From contig JAHJDP010000107.1 in assembly GCA_018831195.1 (NCBI GenBank), forward strand, positions 37,123 to 101,122: DNA of 64,000 bases, in the 5' to 3' direction. Positions 17,132-26,922 of the stretch are shown in pieces (positions within the stretch are counted from its first letter, which is position 1; each line of letters begins with the position of its first letter). The DNA comes from Candidatus Eisenbacteria bacterium (GTDB lineage Bacteria > Eisenbacteria > RBG-16-71-46 > CAIMUX01 > JAHJDP01). Position numbers and translations under genes: made by a program. A model generated the notes under the pieces. That model was not told the DNA's origin. It made no database searches and saw only the letters and a program-made list of their open reading frames with translations.

Positions 17132-18085
17132 TTACCGGCCTTCCATCCCATTCTGGATTTTAATCGCCTCTCGGAAGTATTCCACAGTTCGAATCAGGGC
17201 ATCTCGTATATCAACCTTTGGTTTCCAATCCAGTTGGCGCTGCGCCAGAGTTATATCCGGCTGTCTCACTTTTGGATCATCTTCAGGGAGTTCCTGAAAG
17301 ACGATCTTGCTGCGGCTGCCGGTGATTTCCAGAATTCTCTCCGCCATTTCACGCACCGTCATCTCTTGCGGATTTCCTATGTTTACCGGCTCAACGGAAT
17401 CAGAGGCCATAAGTTTTACAATGCCCTCTACTAGATCAGTGATATAACCAAAACTCCGGGTTTGGGTTCCATCGCCATAGATGGTTATATCCTCACCCCG
17501 CAAAGCCTGTGTGATAAAATTCGGAACCGCCCGGCCGTCATTCATACGCATCCGGGGGCCAAATGTATTAAATATCCTTACTATTTTTGTTTCTACGCCA
17601 TGATAACGATGATATGCCATTGTCAGCGCTTCAGCGTATCTTTTGGCCTCATCATATACACCACGTATCCCGATTGGATTAACATTTCCCCAATATGATT
17701 CTGGTTGGGGATGGATGAGGGGATCGCCATAGACCTCTGAGGTCGATGCAAGTAAAAATTTTGCATTTTTCGCTTTCGCCAGTCCTAGGGCCTTATGCGT
17801 GCCCAGGGCGCCGACCTTAAGTGTATGGATGGGCAGCCGCAGATAATCGATCGGACTTGCCGGACTCGCAAAATGAAGAACATAGTCCAGCGCTCCCTCG
17901 ACGTAAATATAATTCGTTACATCATATTGAATGAAGGTGAATTCAGGACTTCGAATATGAGCAATATTATCCGGTGAGCCTGTGAGAAGATTATCCATGC
18001 AGATAACCTGATGCCCCCTCTCCAGCAGACCGTCACACAGGTTTGATCCGATGAATCCTGCGCCACCGGTAATTAATATTCTCAC
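17132..18085 (-). CDS. UDP-glucuronate decarboxylase-like SDR (UDP-xylose synthase family)
   Basis: An extended short-chain dehydrogenase of 317 residues. It shows the NAD-binding [10 protein letters not shown] motif, the [12 protein letters not shown] segment that is characteristic of UDP-glucuronate decarboxylases, the catalytic STSEVYGDP with [11 protein letters not shown] (YxxxK), and [20 protein letters not shown]. This family converts UDP-glucuronate to UDP-xylose in the cytosol. GTG 18085 is chosen because AAGGAG lies seven bases upstream; the frame also opens at ATG 18115, which would overlap the preceding gene and lacks a spaced ribosome site. It likely supplies a nucleotide sugar for the neighbouring transferases. 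Confidence 0.88.
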   Translation of the reverse strand: MRILITGGAGFIGSNLCDGLLERGHQVICMDNLLTGSPDNIAHIRSPEFTFIQYDVTNYIYVEGALDYVLHFASPASPIDYLRLPIHTLKVGALGTHKALGLAKAKNAKFLLASTSEVYGDPLIHPQPESYWGNVNPIGIRGVYDEAKRYAEALTMAYHRYHGVETKIVRIFNTFGPRMRMNDGRAVPNFITQALRGEDITIYGDGTQTRSFGYITDLVEGIVKLMASDSVEPVNIGNPQEMTVREMAERILEITGSRSKIVFQELPEDDPKVRQPDITLAQRQLDWKPKVDIRDALIRTVEYFREAIKIQNGMEGR

Positions 18086-18098
18086 CTCATTACTCCTT

Positions 18099-19052
18099 TC
18101 AATTGTCCTTGACATCCTCTGGCGGAATTCTTTTCCGCACCCTATAAGGACGTTCTCTCTGCAAACCCGCGATCATCTCACCCAACAAGCCCATTGTAAC
18201 AAATTGAATCCCCAGAATTATGAGAACAACACCAAACAGCAATAATGGGCGAACTCGAAGGCTATGCTCAATGATCCAGATGCAGGCCATATAAATATTT
18301 ATCAGAACACCGATCCCAAGAAAGGCCACACCCATCCGGCCGAAAACATGAAGCGGACTGCGTTGATGTGATGACATGAACATCACTGTCAACAAATCAA
18401 GGAATCCGTTTAGGAAGCGTTCAGCACCGAATTTCGAAGTCCCGAAACGCCTTCGGTGATGAATAACCGCCTTTTCACCAATGCTAAAGCCTTGGCGCGC
18501 CGCCAGAACAGGAATGAATCTGTGGAGCTCACCATGCAGTTCCAGTTGTTCCACAACTTCCCGCCGATACGCCTTGAAACCGCAATTGAAATCATGTATT
18601 TTTATCCCGGTAACAATCGATGTCACGGAATTATAAAGCCTTGACGGCCAGACTTTTGATATTGGATCCCGTCGCTTTTGTTTCCATCCCGATACCAAAT
18701 CGTAATTTTCCAACATTTTAATCATGTCCGGGATCTCACGCGGATCGTCTTGAAGATCAGAATCCATGGTGACAATGATTTCACCGCGGGCCGTATCGAA
18801 TCCCGCCGCCAGAGCAGCCGATTTCCCGAAATTCCGTCGCAGCGAAATCACTCGAAGATGGGCATCCATACGACTCAGCTCCTCCAGCACAACCACTGAG
18901 TCGTCATTTGAGCCGTCATCAACAAAGATAATTTCATAAGTACTATCGGTTTTTATCAAAACATCGGTGAGAGCCGAGTGCAGTGCCTGCAGGGATTCTT
19001 TCTCATTATACGTGGGAATGACAATTGATACCGCAATTCTCTCAAGTGACAT
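18099..19052 (-). CDS. Membrane-anchored GT2, polyprenyl-phosphate sugar transferase (ArnC/GtrB type)
   Basis: The 317-residue protein opens with the GT2 motif [18 protein letters not shown], continues with [40 protein letters not shown] (DxD) and [13 protein letters not shown], and ends with two hydrophobic helices ([20 protein letters not shown] and [20 protein letters not shown]). That layout is shared with undecaprenyl-phosphate glucose or aminoarabinose transferases. It would load a second sugar onto a lipid carrier. ATG 19052 was chosen because it lies two bases after the epimerase stop and puts the GT2 motif at the usual distance; an earlier in-frame start (19088) would overlap that gene. 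Confidence 0.85.
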   Translation of the reverse strand: MSLERIAVSIVIPTYNEKESLQALHSALTDVLIKTDSTYEIIFVDDGSNDDSVVVLEELSRMDAHLRVISLRRNFGKSAALAAGFDTARGEIIVTMDSDLQDDPREIPDMIKMLENYDLVSGWKQKRRDPISKVWPSRLYNSVTSIVTGIKIHDFNCGFKAYRREVVEQLELHGELHRFIPVLAARQGFSIGEKAVIHHRRRFGTSKFGAERFLNGFLDLLTVMFMSSHQRSPLHVFGRMGVAFLGIGVLINIYMACIWIIEHSLRVRPLLLFGVVLIILGIQFVTMGLLGEMIAGLQRERPYRVRKRIPPEDVKDN

Positions 19053-19054
19053 AA

Positions 19055-20011
19055 TCAAAGCCCCCGCCTCAGGCAGGCATCCATCCAAAGGGCCATTTCC
19101 CGCAAACCTTCTTCCAACAGTATCTTTGGTTTAAAAGATATTTCACGGCGTGCCAGTGCAATATCTGCGCCCGTATGCAGCGGATCACCTGCGGGTCGTT
19201 TTTCGTACTTTATCCGTATTGACTGACCTAATATCTTTTCCATAGTTTTTAATATTTCGTTGATGCTCACCCGGTGGCCCCCGCCTATATTATATATCCC
19301 ATTTTCAGAACCCTGATCCATTGCCTGAATGGTTGCATGCACAATATCGCCGACGAAAGTTACATCCCGGGTTTGATTTCCATCACCAAAAACAAGAATT
19401 TCATTATTTGTCATAATAGCGCGAAAAAAACGATGAAAAGCCATGTCGGGCCGTTGTCGAGGACCGTAGACTGTAAAATATCGCAGAGCCGCCACCGATT
19501 GCTTAAAACAGCGGTGATATGCCATGACGAGATGTTCGCCCGCCAGCTTGGAAACTCCATAGGGCGACATCGGCCGTTTCGCATCATCCTCCCGAACCGG
19601 CCGACCCGGCATCTCTCCGTAAACAGATGAGGAGGAGGCATAGATTAACCGGCGCGGGCGGGTTATGATACATGCTTCTAGAAGTCGCTGAGTCGCTAAG
19701 ACATTTTGACGATCATAAATTCGATAATTCTCGCCCCAGCTGTCCCGCACGCCGGGCCTGGCCGCCAGGTGGAAAACGAAGTGCGCTCCTTTCAGGATTT
19801 CAGTGAGATCAATTTCCATCAGGTCTCCATGAATCCATTGGAATTCACGACGGGCCTTCAGTGACTCTAGATTCCACTCTTTAATCCTGCAATCATAATT
19901 GTTGTCCAGTGCATCAATGCCTATAACACGCCATCCCGCTGATAGAAGAGCGTCGCTCAATTGTGAACCTATAAATCCCGCGGCTCCTGTTACAATACAA
20001 GTATTTGACAT
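19055..20011 (-). CDS. NAD-dependent nucleotide-sugar epimerase/dehydratase (SDR)
   Basis: A 318-residue extended SDR. Visible parts: the NAD loop VTGAAGFIGSQL, FHLAARPGVRDSW, the catalytic YASSSSVYGE and YGVSKLAGEHL (YxxxK), RYFTVYGPRQRPDM, and GDGNQTRDVTFVGD. The AARPGVR segment is seen in UDP-glucuronate 4-epimerases and related enzymes, so UDP-galacturonate supply is possible, but UDP-GlcNAc or UDP-glucose 4-epimerase cannot be excluded. ATG 20011 (MSNTCIVTG) follows a GTGGGG stretch ten bases downstream of the DUF2723 stop. It is one of two nucleotide-sugar enzymes in this operon. Confidence 0.85.
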   Translation of the reverse strand: MSNTCIVTGAAGFIGSQLSDALLSAGWRVIGIDALDNNYDCRIKEWNLESLKARREFQWIHGDLMEIDLTEILKGAHFVFHLAARPGVRDSWGENYRIYDRQNVLATQRLLEACIITRPRRLIYASSSSVYGEMPGRPVREDDAKRPMSPYGVSKLAGEHLVMAYHRCFKQSVAALRYFTVYGPRQRPDMAFHRFFRAIMTNNEILVFGDGNQTRDVTFVGDIVHATIQAMDQGSENGIYNIGGGHRVSINEILKTMEKILGQSIRIKYEKRPAGDPLHTGADIALARREISFKPKILLEEGLREMALWMDACLRRGL

Positions 20012-20021
20012 TTTCCCCACA

Positions 20022-22631
20022 TTACCGGGGGTGTGCAACCCCGGTGGAATCTAAAGTTTCAACGATGATACGCCGTGCGTCTAGGAACGCGGCATCATCC
20101 GGTTTAAACCGCAACCATCGATCAAGAATATCCAGCGCCAATCTAGGTTGATCAAGACTTACCAGGAATTGAAATAGATTAACATAACTTTCCCGGTCCG
20201 CTGGATCCATATTCAGAGCGCTTTCATAAGACCGCAACGCATCATTGTTTTTGCCCTGAGCCTCTTGAGACAAACCCAATAGTCTCAGAACTTGGACATC
20301 GCCATCACCCTGTTTCACCAAGTCCATGAATGTGGATTCAGCTTCAGCATAGTTTTGCATCCGGTAATAGATGACTCCCAAAGTATAACTTGTTCCAGGA
20401 TAGGTCGGGCTGATGTTTTTTGCTTTTTCCAAGGCTTCCAACGCCAAACGCCGATTCTCTTCGTCTCCTCCGCGCTGCACATATCTGTGCGCTATCCCAA
20501 CCCAACCTGAAGCGTAATTTTGCACCAACTTTGATGCGGTTTCATCCTTGTAAATAGAATCGTCGTGTTTACCGTTCTCATCCAATAATCCGCGATAGGA
20601 AAATACTTCGCCCAGATTCCTTTGCGTCAATTCCACATCGATCCCGCCCTCTCCAGGTTTCCGGACGGAAAATACAAGTCCTTCCTGAACCAGGCGATCC
20701 TTTAGTCCACGAAGATCCGGAACGGTCACAGCGATATATATCGGCCGTTTCCCATAATAAACATCAATAATTCGATGCACACAGATATCATTAACCCAGA
20801 CAACTTCGCCATCCCGATCAATATAGGGACGAAGTGCGTCGATCGTCTTATCATCCCACCCAAGATCTACTTTCGGTTCATAATCCCGAAGCTGCCGGAT
20901 ATACCATTGTGTTTGCAGTAGCGAGAGATTTACTACCCGGATATCCCGTCGGAGGTATTCAACCTCCTGTATATACCACAGTGGAAATGTATCATTATCA
21001 CCATTAGTAAAAAGAATGGCATCAGGCTCCAGAGGGGTCAGCATGTTGCTCGCATAATCCCGCGCGATCCAAAACTTCGAACGATCGTGCTCAAAATAAC
21101 CAGCTTTGGCCGGCATAAGACTCAATAGTACGGCCACCACGCCGACAACAGGCAGGATGAAACGGCTTGTACTCCTATTAAGACTATCCTTCAAGGTAAG
21201 GAACAGCTCACCGACCCCCAAACCAATCCATACGGCAAAGAATTGATAACTTGCGACAAAGAAATAATCCCTATCCCTGACTTCATTCTCTCTAAAATTC
21301 AGGTACCAAATGAGAAACAAACTGGTCGATAGGTAAAGCACCGTCATAAAGATGGCGCCTTTCTTCTCTCTGATCCAGTGGGCAACGACCCCCATCAATC
21401 CCAGGGCATATGGCAAATAGAGTTTCAGACCTCCCGGAAGGATCCCTAAATTGTACTGATCGTGCGCATACCTCCAAAAGTGCTTAGTAAATTGAATGGC
21501 AAAAGTTGTTTGCCTTTGTATGAATGGATTGGGTGGTTTATATTGATCTCTTGTTAAAACCAGCCAAAACGCCTCCCAGGTTGAAGGATCGGCTTCATTG
21601 ATTCCAGGATCCAAATGGGACCGAATAAACAAATAGAGATGCACAGAAACACCCAGAAAACCAAGACAAAAAAACCAGAAGGCATAGTTCCTTCGACCGA
21701 GCGTTTTCCAAGAAAAGACAACCACCAATCCATAAACTCCTAAGGATATGGCCAATGCCATGGGAATAGACGTTTGTTGATTAAGTATAAAGAAAAGAAG
21801 GATAGATAATCCAGCCACGACCATTGACCCAAGAAACCGGAAATTAAGTACTGTACGGGAATCAATGACGGCTACAAATAAAACAATCGCCGGCAAAACA
21901 ATAAACGTGCCCATGTGAATACCAATGGACAGGAACAGGAGATATACAATAAGAACCAACATACCAGGTTGCGCGGGGGAAACGGCTCCGCCTCGATCTC
22001 CCCTTTCATGCTTGTTCGCGCTCCACTTCCGAAAGCTCTCGACGCCGTCGGCCCATTTTAATGCCATCCAGACGGTGAGAATCATGACCAGACCGGAGAG
22101 ACCGTAGACCTCCGCCTCTACGGCATTATCCCAGTAAGTTCTCCCAAATGCAGTGAAGAATCCAGCGACTAAACCCGCCGCCAATGCCATCCACTGGCCC
22201 CATCCTATCCGGGAAAACCTTCCTGCGGCAGGGTTCTCGGATGGAGTTTCCCAAGCTTCTTCAACCCCCGGCCAGCGCCGAAAGAATTGAATAGTGACGA
22301 GATAGACAAAAACAGCCGCAACAGACGAAGAGATAGCGGATAAATAGTTTACCCGGGTAGCCACCTCCCATATCGGAATCAAACTAAAGAGACGCCCGAT
22401 GAGGACATACATCGGAGTTCCTGGTGGGTGCGGGACGCCGAGAATATGCGAGCTGGCGATGAATTCCCCGCTGTCCCAAAATGGACAAGTTATATTTAGC
22501 GTCGCCAAGTAAACGATTTGGGTTACGACAAGGACCGCCAATCCCCCCAAGGAAATTGGAGTCAGCAGGCGTTTCCACACCGGAATTTTATTCGGGGCGG
22601 CATTCCAGGCCGTGGACGCTTCCTCTTTCAT
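20022..22631 (-). CDS. DUF2723 multi-pass membrane protein with C-terminal TPR repeats
   Basis: The 869-residue protein has an N-terminal half with about twelve membrane helices. It begins with the DUF2723 hallmark: a first helix, then LNITCPFWDSGEFIASS and GVPHPPGTPMYVLIG. The acidic loop after helix 1 is also a feature of GT-C sugar transferases of the protein O-mannosyltransferase kind, to which this family is thought to be distantly related. A soluble domain follows (FTNGDNDTFPLWYIQEVE, SLLQTQWYIRQL). The last 180 residues hold TPR repeats (SYTLGVIYYRMQNYAEAES, LLGLSQEAQGKNNDALRSYE). It could transfer lipid-linked sugars to proteins or glycans outside the membrane; that is inference, supported by the lipid-sugar synthases in the same operon. 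Confidence 0.85.
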   Translation of the reverse strand: MKEEASTAWNAAPNKIPVWKRLLTPISLGGLAVLVVTQIVYLATLNITCPFWDSGEFIASSHILGVPHPPGTPMYVLIGRLFSLIPIWEVATRVNYLSAISSSVAAVFVYLVTIQFFRRWPGVEEAWETPSENPAAGRFSRIGWGQWMALAAGLVAGFFTAFGRTYWDNAVEAEVYGLSGLVMILTVWMALKWADGVESFRKWSANKHERGDRGGAVSPAQPGMLVLIVYLLFLSIGIHMGTFIVLPAIVLFVAVIDSRTVLNFRFLGSMVVAGLSILLFFILNQQTSIPMALAISLGVYGLVVVFSWKTLGRRNYAFWFFCLGFLGVSVHLYLFIRSHLDPGINEADPSTWEAFWLVLTRDQYKPPNPFIQRQTTFAIQFTKHFWRYAHDQYNLGILPGGLKLYLPYALGLMGVVAHWIREKKGAIFMTVLYLSTSLFLIWYLNFRENEVRDRDYFFVASYQFFAVWIGLGVGELFLTLKDSLNRSTSRFILPVVGVVAVLLSLMPAKAGYFEHDRSKFWIARDYASNMLTPLEPDAILFTNGDNDTFPLWYIQEVEYLRRDIRVVNLSLLQTQWYIRQLRDYEPKVDLGWDDKTIDALRPYIDRDGEVVWVNDICVHRIIDVYYGKRPIYIAVTVPDLRGLKDRLVQEGLVFSVRKPGEGGIDVELTQRNLGEVFSYRGLLDENGKHDDSIYKDETASKLVQNYASGWVGIAHRYVQRGGDEENRRLALEALEKAKNISPTYPGTSYTLGVIYYRMQNYAEAESTFMDLVKQGDGDVQVLRLLGLSQEAQGKNNDALRSYESALNMDPADRESYVNLFQFLVSLDQPRLALDILDRWLRFKPDDAAFLDARRIIVETLDSTGVAHPR

Positions 22632-22682
22632 CTTTGTGTGCCTTTCCTAAAACCTATTTTCCGCCAACCTCCGATTCACCGG

Positions 22683-23813
22683 TTACGGAACGGCCGGTGA
22701 ACCGATAACATGCTCAATCAGATTCAAGGTCTCTCGTGTCGACTTTTCCCAATGGAATTCACCAGCCCACTTCACGCCCTCCCGGCTCATCCGGAGCCAG
22801 AGCTGGTTATCCGTCAACAAGCGGATCAATGCAGCCGCCAAAGCCTTCACATCGCCATGAGGCACCAGCAGTCCGGTCTCCTCATGCCTTACCGATTCTC
22901 TGAGACCCGGGCTATTGGAAGCGACAGCAACACAACCGGTGGCATTGGCCTCGATAACGGACAAACCCCACCCTTCCTTGGGCGACGTGTAGACAAGAAT
23001 ACGACTTTTATGAAGAAGATCCAGCTTATCGCGCCCCATCCGCATCCCCAGAAAACGGACGGAATCCTTCAAGCCCATACGCGTCGTCAGCTCTTCCAGC
23101 TGCGGACGGTAATCCCCATCCCCCACAATCCAGTATTGGGCCTTAGGAACGGTCTTGAGTATCGTGGGCATGGCCAAGATGGGAAGCTCGATCCTCTTGT
23201 ATTTCTTCAACCGGCCCAGATAAAGGAAAATGGGCTCAGGAGATGACGGCCGCTCACTGGGAGGAACATGAAGATCATGGTCTATTCCACTTCGTATAAG
23301 GTGAATGTGCTGCTGAGGGATGCCGCGCGAGATCAAATCGTCTCTGGTTGTTCCGGAAAGGGCCGAAAAATGGCTTCTTTTGTAGATGCGGGGAATAAAT
23401 TGTTCATATAAGTAAACATAAGCCGCCAGGAGAAAGGGCGCCTCCTTGAAAACCGTCGTCCCAAACAGATGCGGGACAATGCAAAGAGTCGGTGTGTTTT
23501 TTACAAATAGGGGGGAGTAGAATGGAATTTTATTTATATCCTCAACAACCAAATCAATCTTTTCCCGCGCCGCCATCGATCTCAGGAATAGAGCCGCCTT
23601 AAAATTGAAGTTATACAGATTCCCGACTCTATAAATCTGCATTCCATCAATCTCATCCCGCGAGGGGCCGCCGGGAAAACTGCCGCACAGAAACGATATC
23701 TTATACCCTTGGTGTTGGATTCGACGAAATATCTCATAAATGATGACTTCAGCGCCACCCCACTGCGGATGCCTGATGTCCCGGTAGGAAATGATGAGTA
23801 TATGCCGTTTCAT
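22683..23813 (-). CDS. Glycosyltransferase family 4
   Basis: A 376-residue GT-B enzyme. It opens MKRHILIISYRDIRHPQWGGAEV with the glycine-rich N-terminal loop, and has SALSGTTRDDLISRGIPQQHIHLIRSGID, IFLYLGRLKKYKRIELPI, YWIVGDGDYRPQLEEL, and the C-terminal donor-binding region SPKEGWGLSVIEANATGCVAVASNSPGLRESV with the ExxxxxE pattern of GT4. The frame is open upstream of ATG 23813, but that region belongs to the methyltransferase; ATG 23813 overlaps its stop by four bases (ATGA). It most likely adds a sugar to a growing lipid-linked glycan on the cytoplasmic side. Confidence 0.9.
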   Translation of the reverse strand: MKRHILIISYRDIRHPQWGGAEVIIYEIFRRIQHQGYKISFLCGSFPGGPSRDEIDGMQIYRVGNLYNFNFKAALFLRSMAAREKIDLVVEDINKIPFYSPLFVKNTPTLCIVPHLFGTTVFKEAPFLLAAYVYLYEQFIPRIYKRSHFSALSGTTRDDLISRGIPQQHIHLIRSGIDHDLHVPPSERPSSPEPIFLYLGRLKKYKRIELPILAMPTILKTVPKAQYWIVGDGDYRPQLEELTTRMGLKDSVRFLGMRMGRDKLDLLHKSRILVYTSPKEGWGLSVIEANATGCVAVASNSPGLRESVRHEETGLLVPHGDVKALAAALIRLLTDNQLWLRMSREGVKWAGEFHWEKSTRETLNLIEHVIGSPAVP

Positions 23814-24586
23814 GTGGTGTGAATCTTCCTCCCCAATACGCCTATCATCGCTGTCGTATACAATCCCCATCGGTATTTCGATAAGATCCGGCGCCAGCGT
23901 CGTCCCATGGCCGAAAGGGGCCATATCTCAGGCGGATATAAAGGCAATCGCGCCAACCCACTTCGGCGTAGCATGAAACGGATGCCGCGGTAAAAAAGCC
24001 CCGGCACAAACCAGGCGCCATAGGTTCGAACAACTTGAAACCCATGCTCCCGCATGAGGTGTTCCAATTCCGCAGGTGTAAATTCAGTTTCCCAGCCTGC
24101 AAACCACCTGCCAAGGGCAATCAGAATGTGCTTTCCAAACGTGTACAAATGGTACTTTTGAGGTACATCGGCGAGACAATAACCGTTCTTCGCCGTTATC
24201 CGAAAATTATCCCTCAGCAAATCTCTGGGCTCACGAAAGTGCTCGAGCAGTCCCTGGTGGAAAACCAGATCAAAGGTGTTATCCCTGAAGGGTGATCGTG
24301 TCGCATCCGCACAGACACAGATGACCTCCGCTCCGTCTTCCTCAGCCAATCGGCGGATAACCTGAAACGAAGAGGCAACATAATCCAGCAACACTACTCG
24401 GGCTCCATTTCGAGCCAGAATGAGACTATCTCGGCCAGAGCCAGCGCCGACTTCGAGAACCCACTTGTTTTTTAAGGGAAGATCCAGGAGATGCTTTAAC
24501 AATCTATCTTCATTCGAATAGATTTCTTCTACCTGGGCTTCCTGCCGCCAATAGCGCTCCCAGTGCTGCGAGGTGGATTCTTTCAT
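23810..24586 (-). CDS. SAM-dependent class I methyltransferase
   Basis: The 258-residue protein has the class I methyltransferase core: motif I LEVGAGSGRDSLILARNG, the acidic end of strand 2 (VVLLDYVASSF), VICVCADATRSPF, and post-motif DLVFHQGLLEHF. The C-terminal 90 residues contain aromatic and basic residues (RGIRFMLRRSGLARLPLYPPEIW) of unknown purpose. It overlaps nusB and the following GT4 by four bases each, making a coupled bridge between riboflavin and glycan genes. Context suggests methylation of a sugar or glycan end, but the substrate is not shown by sequence. Confidence 0.82.
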   Translation of the reverse strand: MKESTSQHWERYWRQEAQVEEIYSNEDRLLKHLLDLPLKNKWVLEVGAGSGRDSLILARNGARVVLLDYVASSFQVIRRLAEEDGAEVICVCADATRSPFRDNTFDLVFHQGLLEHFREPRDLLRDNFRITAKNGYCLADVPQKYHLYTFGKHILIALGRWFAGWETEFTPAELEHLMREHGFQVVRTYGAWFVPGLFYRGIRFMLRRSGLARLPLYPPEIWPLSAMGRRWRRILSKYRWGLYTTAMIGVLGRKIHTT

Positions 24587-25044
24587 GCCCCGCCTGCGTC
24601 TCCTTCCAATTCTCCCGGTCTAAAGTGCCTGGCGATGGGATCCAGGACCCCATTTACAAAGGCGGGAGATTCATCCGAACCATAGCGGGTCGCCAGGCGC
24701 ACCGCTTCATCCAGGATGATCCTGGCATCAATAGCGGTTTGCCACTTGAGTTCGACACCCGCCAGACGGAGAATCGCGCGCTCGACCAAGCCCAAACGTT
24801 CGGCATCCCAGGATTTCAAAACAGATGAAATGACCTGATCGATCGGCTCAAGTCCCTGCTCGCATGCCGCCGTCAATTGCAAGGCGTACTCGCGGCCCTC
24901 CATCGTCAACCGAAACTTCCCAAGGGAAAGCTCCATGATCTCCAGGAGAGAATCCCGAGTAACACCAGATTCATAGAGGGCGCGAAAAACCAGTTCTCTC
25001 GCCTTTCGACGCCCGCCCCTTCTTTGTAGATCGTTTAATTTCAC
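24583..25044 (-). CDS. nusB: Transcription antitermination factor NusB
   Basis: NusB joins NusE (S10) in antitermination complexes on rRNA transcripts. The 153 residues are all-helical and show the family pattern: GGRRKARELVFRALYESGVT at the N-terminus, WDAERLGLVERAILRLAGVEL in the middle and AIDARIILDEAVRLATRYG with SPAFVNGVLDPIAR near the end. The start is GTG 25044 because no suitable ATG is found. It follows ribH by 15 bases, a linkage common in bacteria, and its stop overlaps the methyltransferase start by four bases. Confidence 0.94.
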   Translation of the reverse strand: MKLNDLQRRGGRRKARELVFRALYESGVTRDSLLEIMELSLGKFRLTMEGREYALQLTAACEQGLEPIDQVISSVLKSWDAERLGLVERAILRLAGVELKWQTAIDARIILDEAVRLATRYGSDESPAFVNGVLDPIARHFRPGELEGDAGGA

Positions 25045-25059
25045 TATATTACCGGACTA

Positions 25060-25551
25060 TCATCTTTTCCGGGACCCCGGTTTTTGTCCGGCCTTCGGTA
25101 CAAGATTCGCCATCTCGATGGCCACAGACGCAGCTTCATATCCACGACCGCCGCCCTTCATTCCAGCCCGGTCAATTCCCTGCTCCATGGTATCGACGGT
25201 CAGGACACCGAAAATCGTGGGGACTTCCGTCTCTAAATTGATATGCGCCAACCCTTTTACCACTTCACCGGCAATGTACTCGTTGTGCGGTGTCTCGCCT
25301 CGGAGAACGCACCCCAGGGCCATGATGGCGTCGTAAACTCCGCTCTTCGCCCGAAGTTTCGCAACAAGTGGGATTTCAAAGGAACCAGGAACCCAGTAGA
25401 TATCCACATCCGTCTCTCGTCCTCCATGTTGCTGAATACACTCCAAGGCGCCTGTAACGAGTCGATCGGTGATTATTCGGCCATACCGGGACGCCACGAT
25501 ACAGAATTTCTTGCCTTTGGCATCCAATGTCGCTTTAAACTCATTTGCCAT
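25060..25551 (-). CDS. ribH: 6,7-dimethyl-8-ribityllumazine synthase
   Basis: Lumazine synthase condenses the ribulose-phosphate-derived four-carbon unit with the pyrimidine intermediate, the penultimate step of riboflavin synthesis. The 163 residues show the conserved FCIVASRYGRIITDRLV, WVPGSFEIPLVAKL, ALGCVLRGETPHNEYIAGEV (with the active-site His) and FGVLTVDTMEQGIDRAG motifs. ATG 25551 with GGAG a few bases upstream is preferred. A TTG at 25596 also overlaps the ribBA stop by four bases (TTGA) and would add a 15-residue tail that the family does not need. A basic extension (KPGSRKR) ends the protein. Confidence 0.95.
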   Translation of the reverse strand: MANEFKATLDAKGKKFCIVASRYGRIITDRLVTGALECIQQHGGRETDVDIYWVPGSFEIPLVAKLRAKSGVYDAIMALGCVLRGETPHNEYIAGEVVKGLAHINLETEVPTIFGVLTVDTMEQGIDRAGMKGGGRGYEAASVAIEMANLVPKAGQKPGSRKR

Positions 25552-25592
25552 CACTCCATCCTCCGTCTGCCCACAGGCGCTTGCGGCTTGTG

Positions 25593-26897
25593 TCAATCCG
25601 ATCGGGAACCTTCCTCGTCCTGAAGGGTCTCATCATGTCCACTGCCGAAAAGATGTCCCAGTTTGGTTCTCTTTGTCTCTAAGTAGTGACGATTCTCCTC
25701 TTTTGGAGAGATCTCAAGAGGAATCCTTTCGACGATTTTCAGTCCATACCCTTCCAATCCCGCCCTCTTTTTTGGATTGTTGGTCATCAGCCGAATCTCT
25801 CGGACGCCCAACTCAGCGAGTATTTGGGCCCCGATACCATAATCACGCTCATCAGGGCGGAATCCCAGCTTCAGATTGGCTTCCACCGTATCCAATCCCT
25901 GATCCTGGAGATGATAAGCCCGAATCTTGTTTTCCAGACCTATCCCCCGTCCCTCCTGCCGCATGTAGAGGAAAACACCGCGTCCCTCTTTCCCTATCCG
26001 CTCCAGCGCGAGATCCTTCTGTTCACCACAATCGCAACGATGACTTTCCAGGACATCCCCGGTAAGACATTGGGAATGGACCCGGACCAAAACCGGTCCC
26101 CCGGATGATACATCTCCCTTAACGAGGGCGACATGGACATCTCCTTCCAGAACGCTCCGGAAGATAAAGAGTTCAAAATCCCCAAAACGAGTTGGGAGGT
26201 GTGTCCGCACAATTTTTCGGATCAATTGATCATGATGACGTCTGTACTGGATAAGAGAGGCGACTGAGATGATTTTGAGATCAAACCGCTTGGCCATCTT
26301 GCGCAAATGTGGCAACCGGGCCATCGACCCATCCTCATTCATGATCTCACACAGAACTCCGGCGGGAGTCAACTGAGCCAATCGTGCAAGATCAACGGCC
26401 GCTTCGGTATGTCCGGCTCGCCGAAGGACTCCACCCTGAGCCGCCCGAAGGGGGAAGATATGCCCGGGTCTCGCCAAATCTTGAGGTCGGGTCCTGGGAT
26501 CAAGCAAAGTCCTGATCGTCACAGCTCGATCCTGCGCGCTGATTCCGGTCGTGGTCTCCCGGACAGCATCAACACTTACCGTAAACGAGGTTCCCATCTT
26601 GGATGTGTTCTCCGAAACCATTGGATGGAGATCGAGTTCTTTCAATCTCTCCTCAGCCAATGGGACACAGATGAGACCCCGACCGTAGAGGCTCATGAAA
26701 TTGACCGCCTCCGGCGTCACCTTATCGCCTGCCATGATAAAGTCGCCTTCATTCTCGCGATCCTCATCATCGACAACAATAAGCATCCGGCCGGCGCGGA
26801 TCTCCTCGATCGCCTCCTCGATTGAATTGAGCTCTTCTGGGTCCTTTGAATCCCTCATAACCTCTGTGACTCCCTCAGTGCTATCCATTATATCCAT
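25593..26897 (-). CDS. ribBA: Bifunctional DHBP synthase / GTP cyclohydrolase II
   Basis: The N-terminal half is 3,4-dihydroxy-2-butanone-4-phosphate synthase ([24 protein letters not shown] with the acidic metal loop, [28 protein letters not shown]). The C-terminal half is GTP cyclohydrolase II, with the zinc cysteines in [19 protein letters not shown] and [18 protein letters not shown]. The two halves feed the two branches of riboflavin synthesis. The frame opens as far as 26951 (GTG/ATG/ATG), which would overlap ribE by 29 bases without a ribosome site; ATG 26897 has GGAG ten bases upstream. The start remains uncertain; the catalytic domains are unaffected. Confidence 0.94.
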   Translation of the reverse strand: MDIMDSTEGVTEVMRDSKDPEELNSIEEAIEEIRAGRMLIVVDDEDRENEGDFIMAGDKVTPEAVNFMSLYGRGLICVPLAEERLKELDLHPMVSENTSKMGTSFTVSVDAVRETTTGISAQDRAVTIRTLLDPRTRPQDLARPGHIFPLRAAQGGVLRRAGHTEAAVDLARLAQLTPAGVLCEIMNEDGSMARLPHLRKMAKRFDLKIISVASLIQYRRHHDQLIRKIVRTHLPTRFGDFELFIFRSVLEGDVHVALVKGDVSSGGPVLVRVHSQCLTGDVLESHRCDCGEQKDLALERIGKEGRGVFLYMRQEGRGIGLENKIRAYHLQDQGLDTVEANLKLGFRPDERDYGIGAQILAELGVREIRLMTNNPKKRAGLEGYGLKIVERIPLEISPKEENRHYLETKRTKLGHLFGSGHDETLQDEEGSRSD

Positions 26898-26922
26898 CGT
26901 AAAGACGCTCCACACCTTCTGT

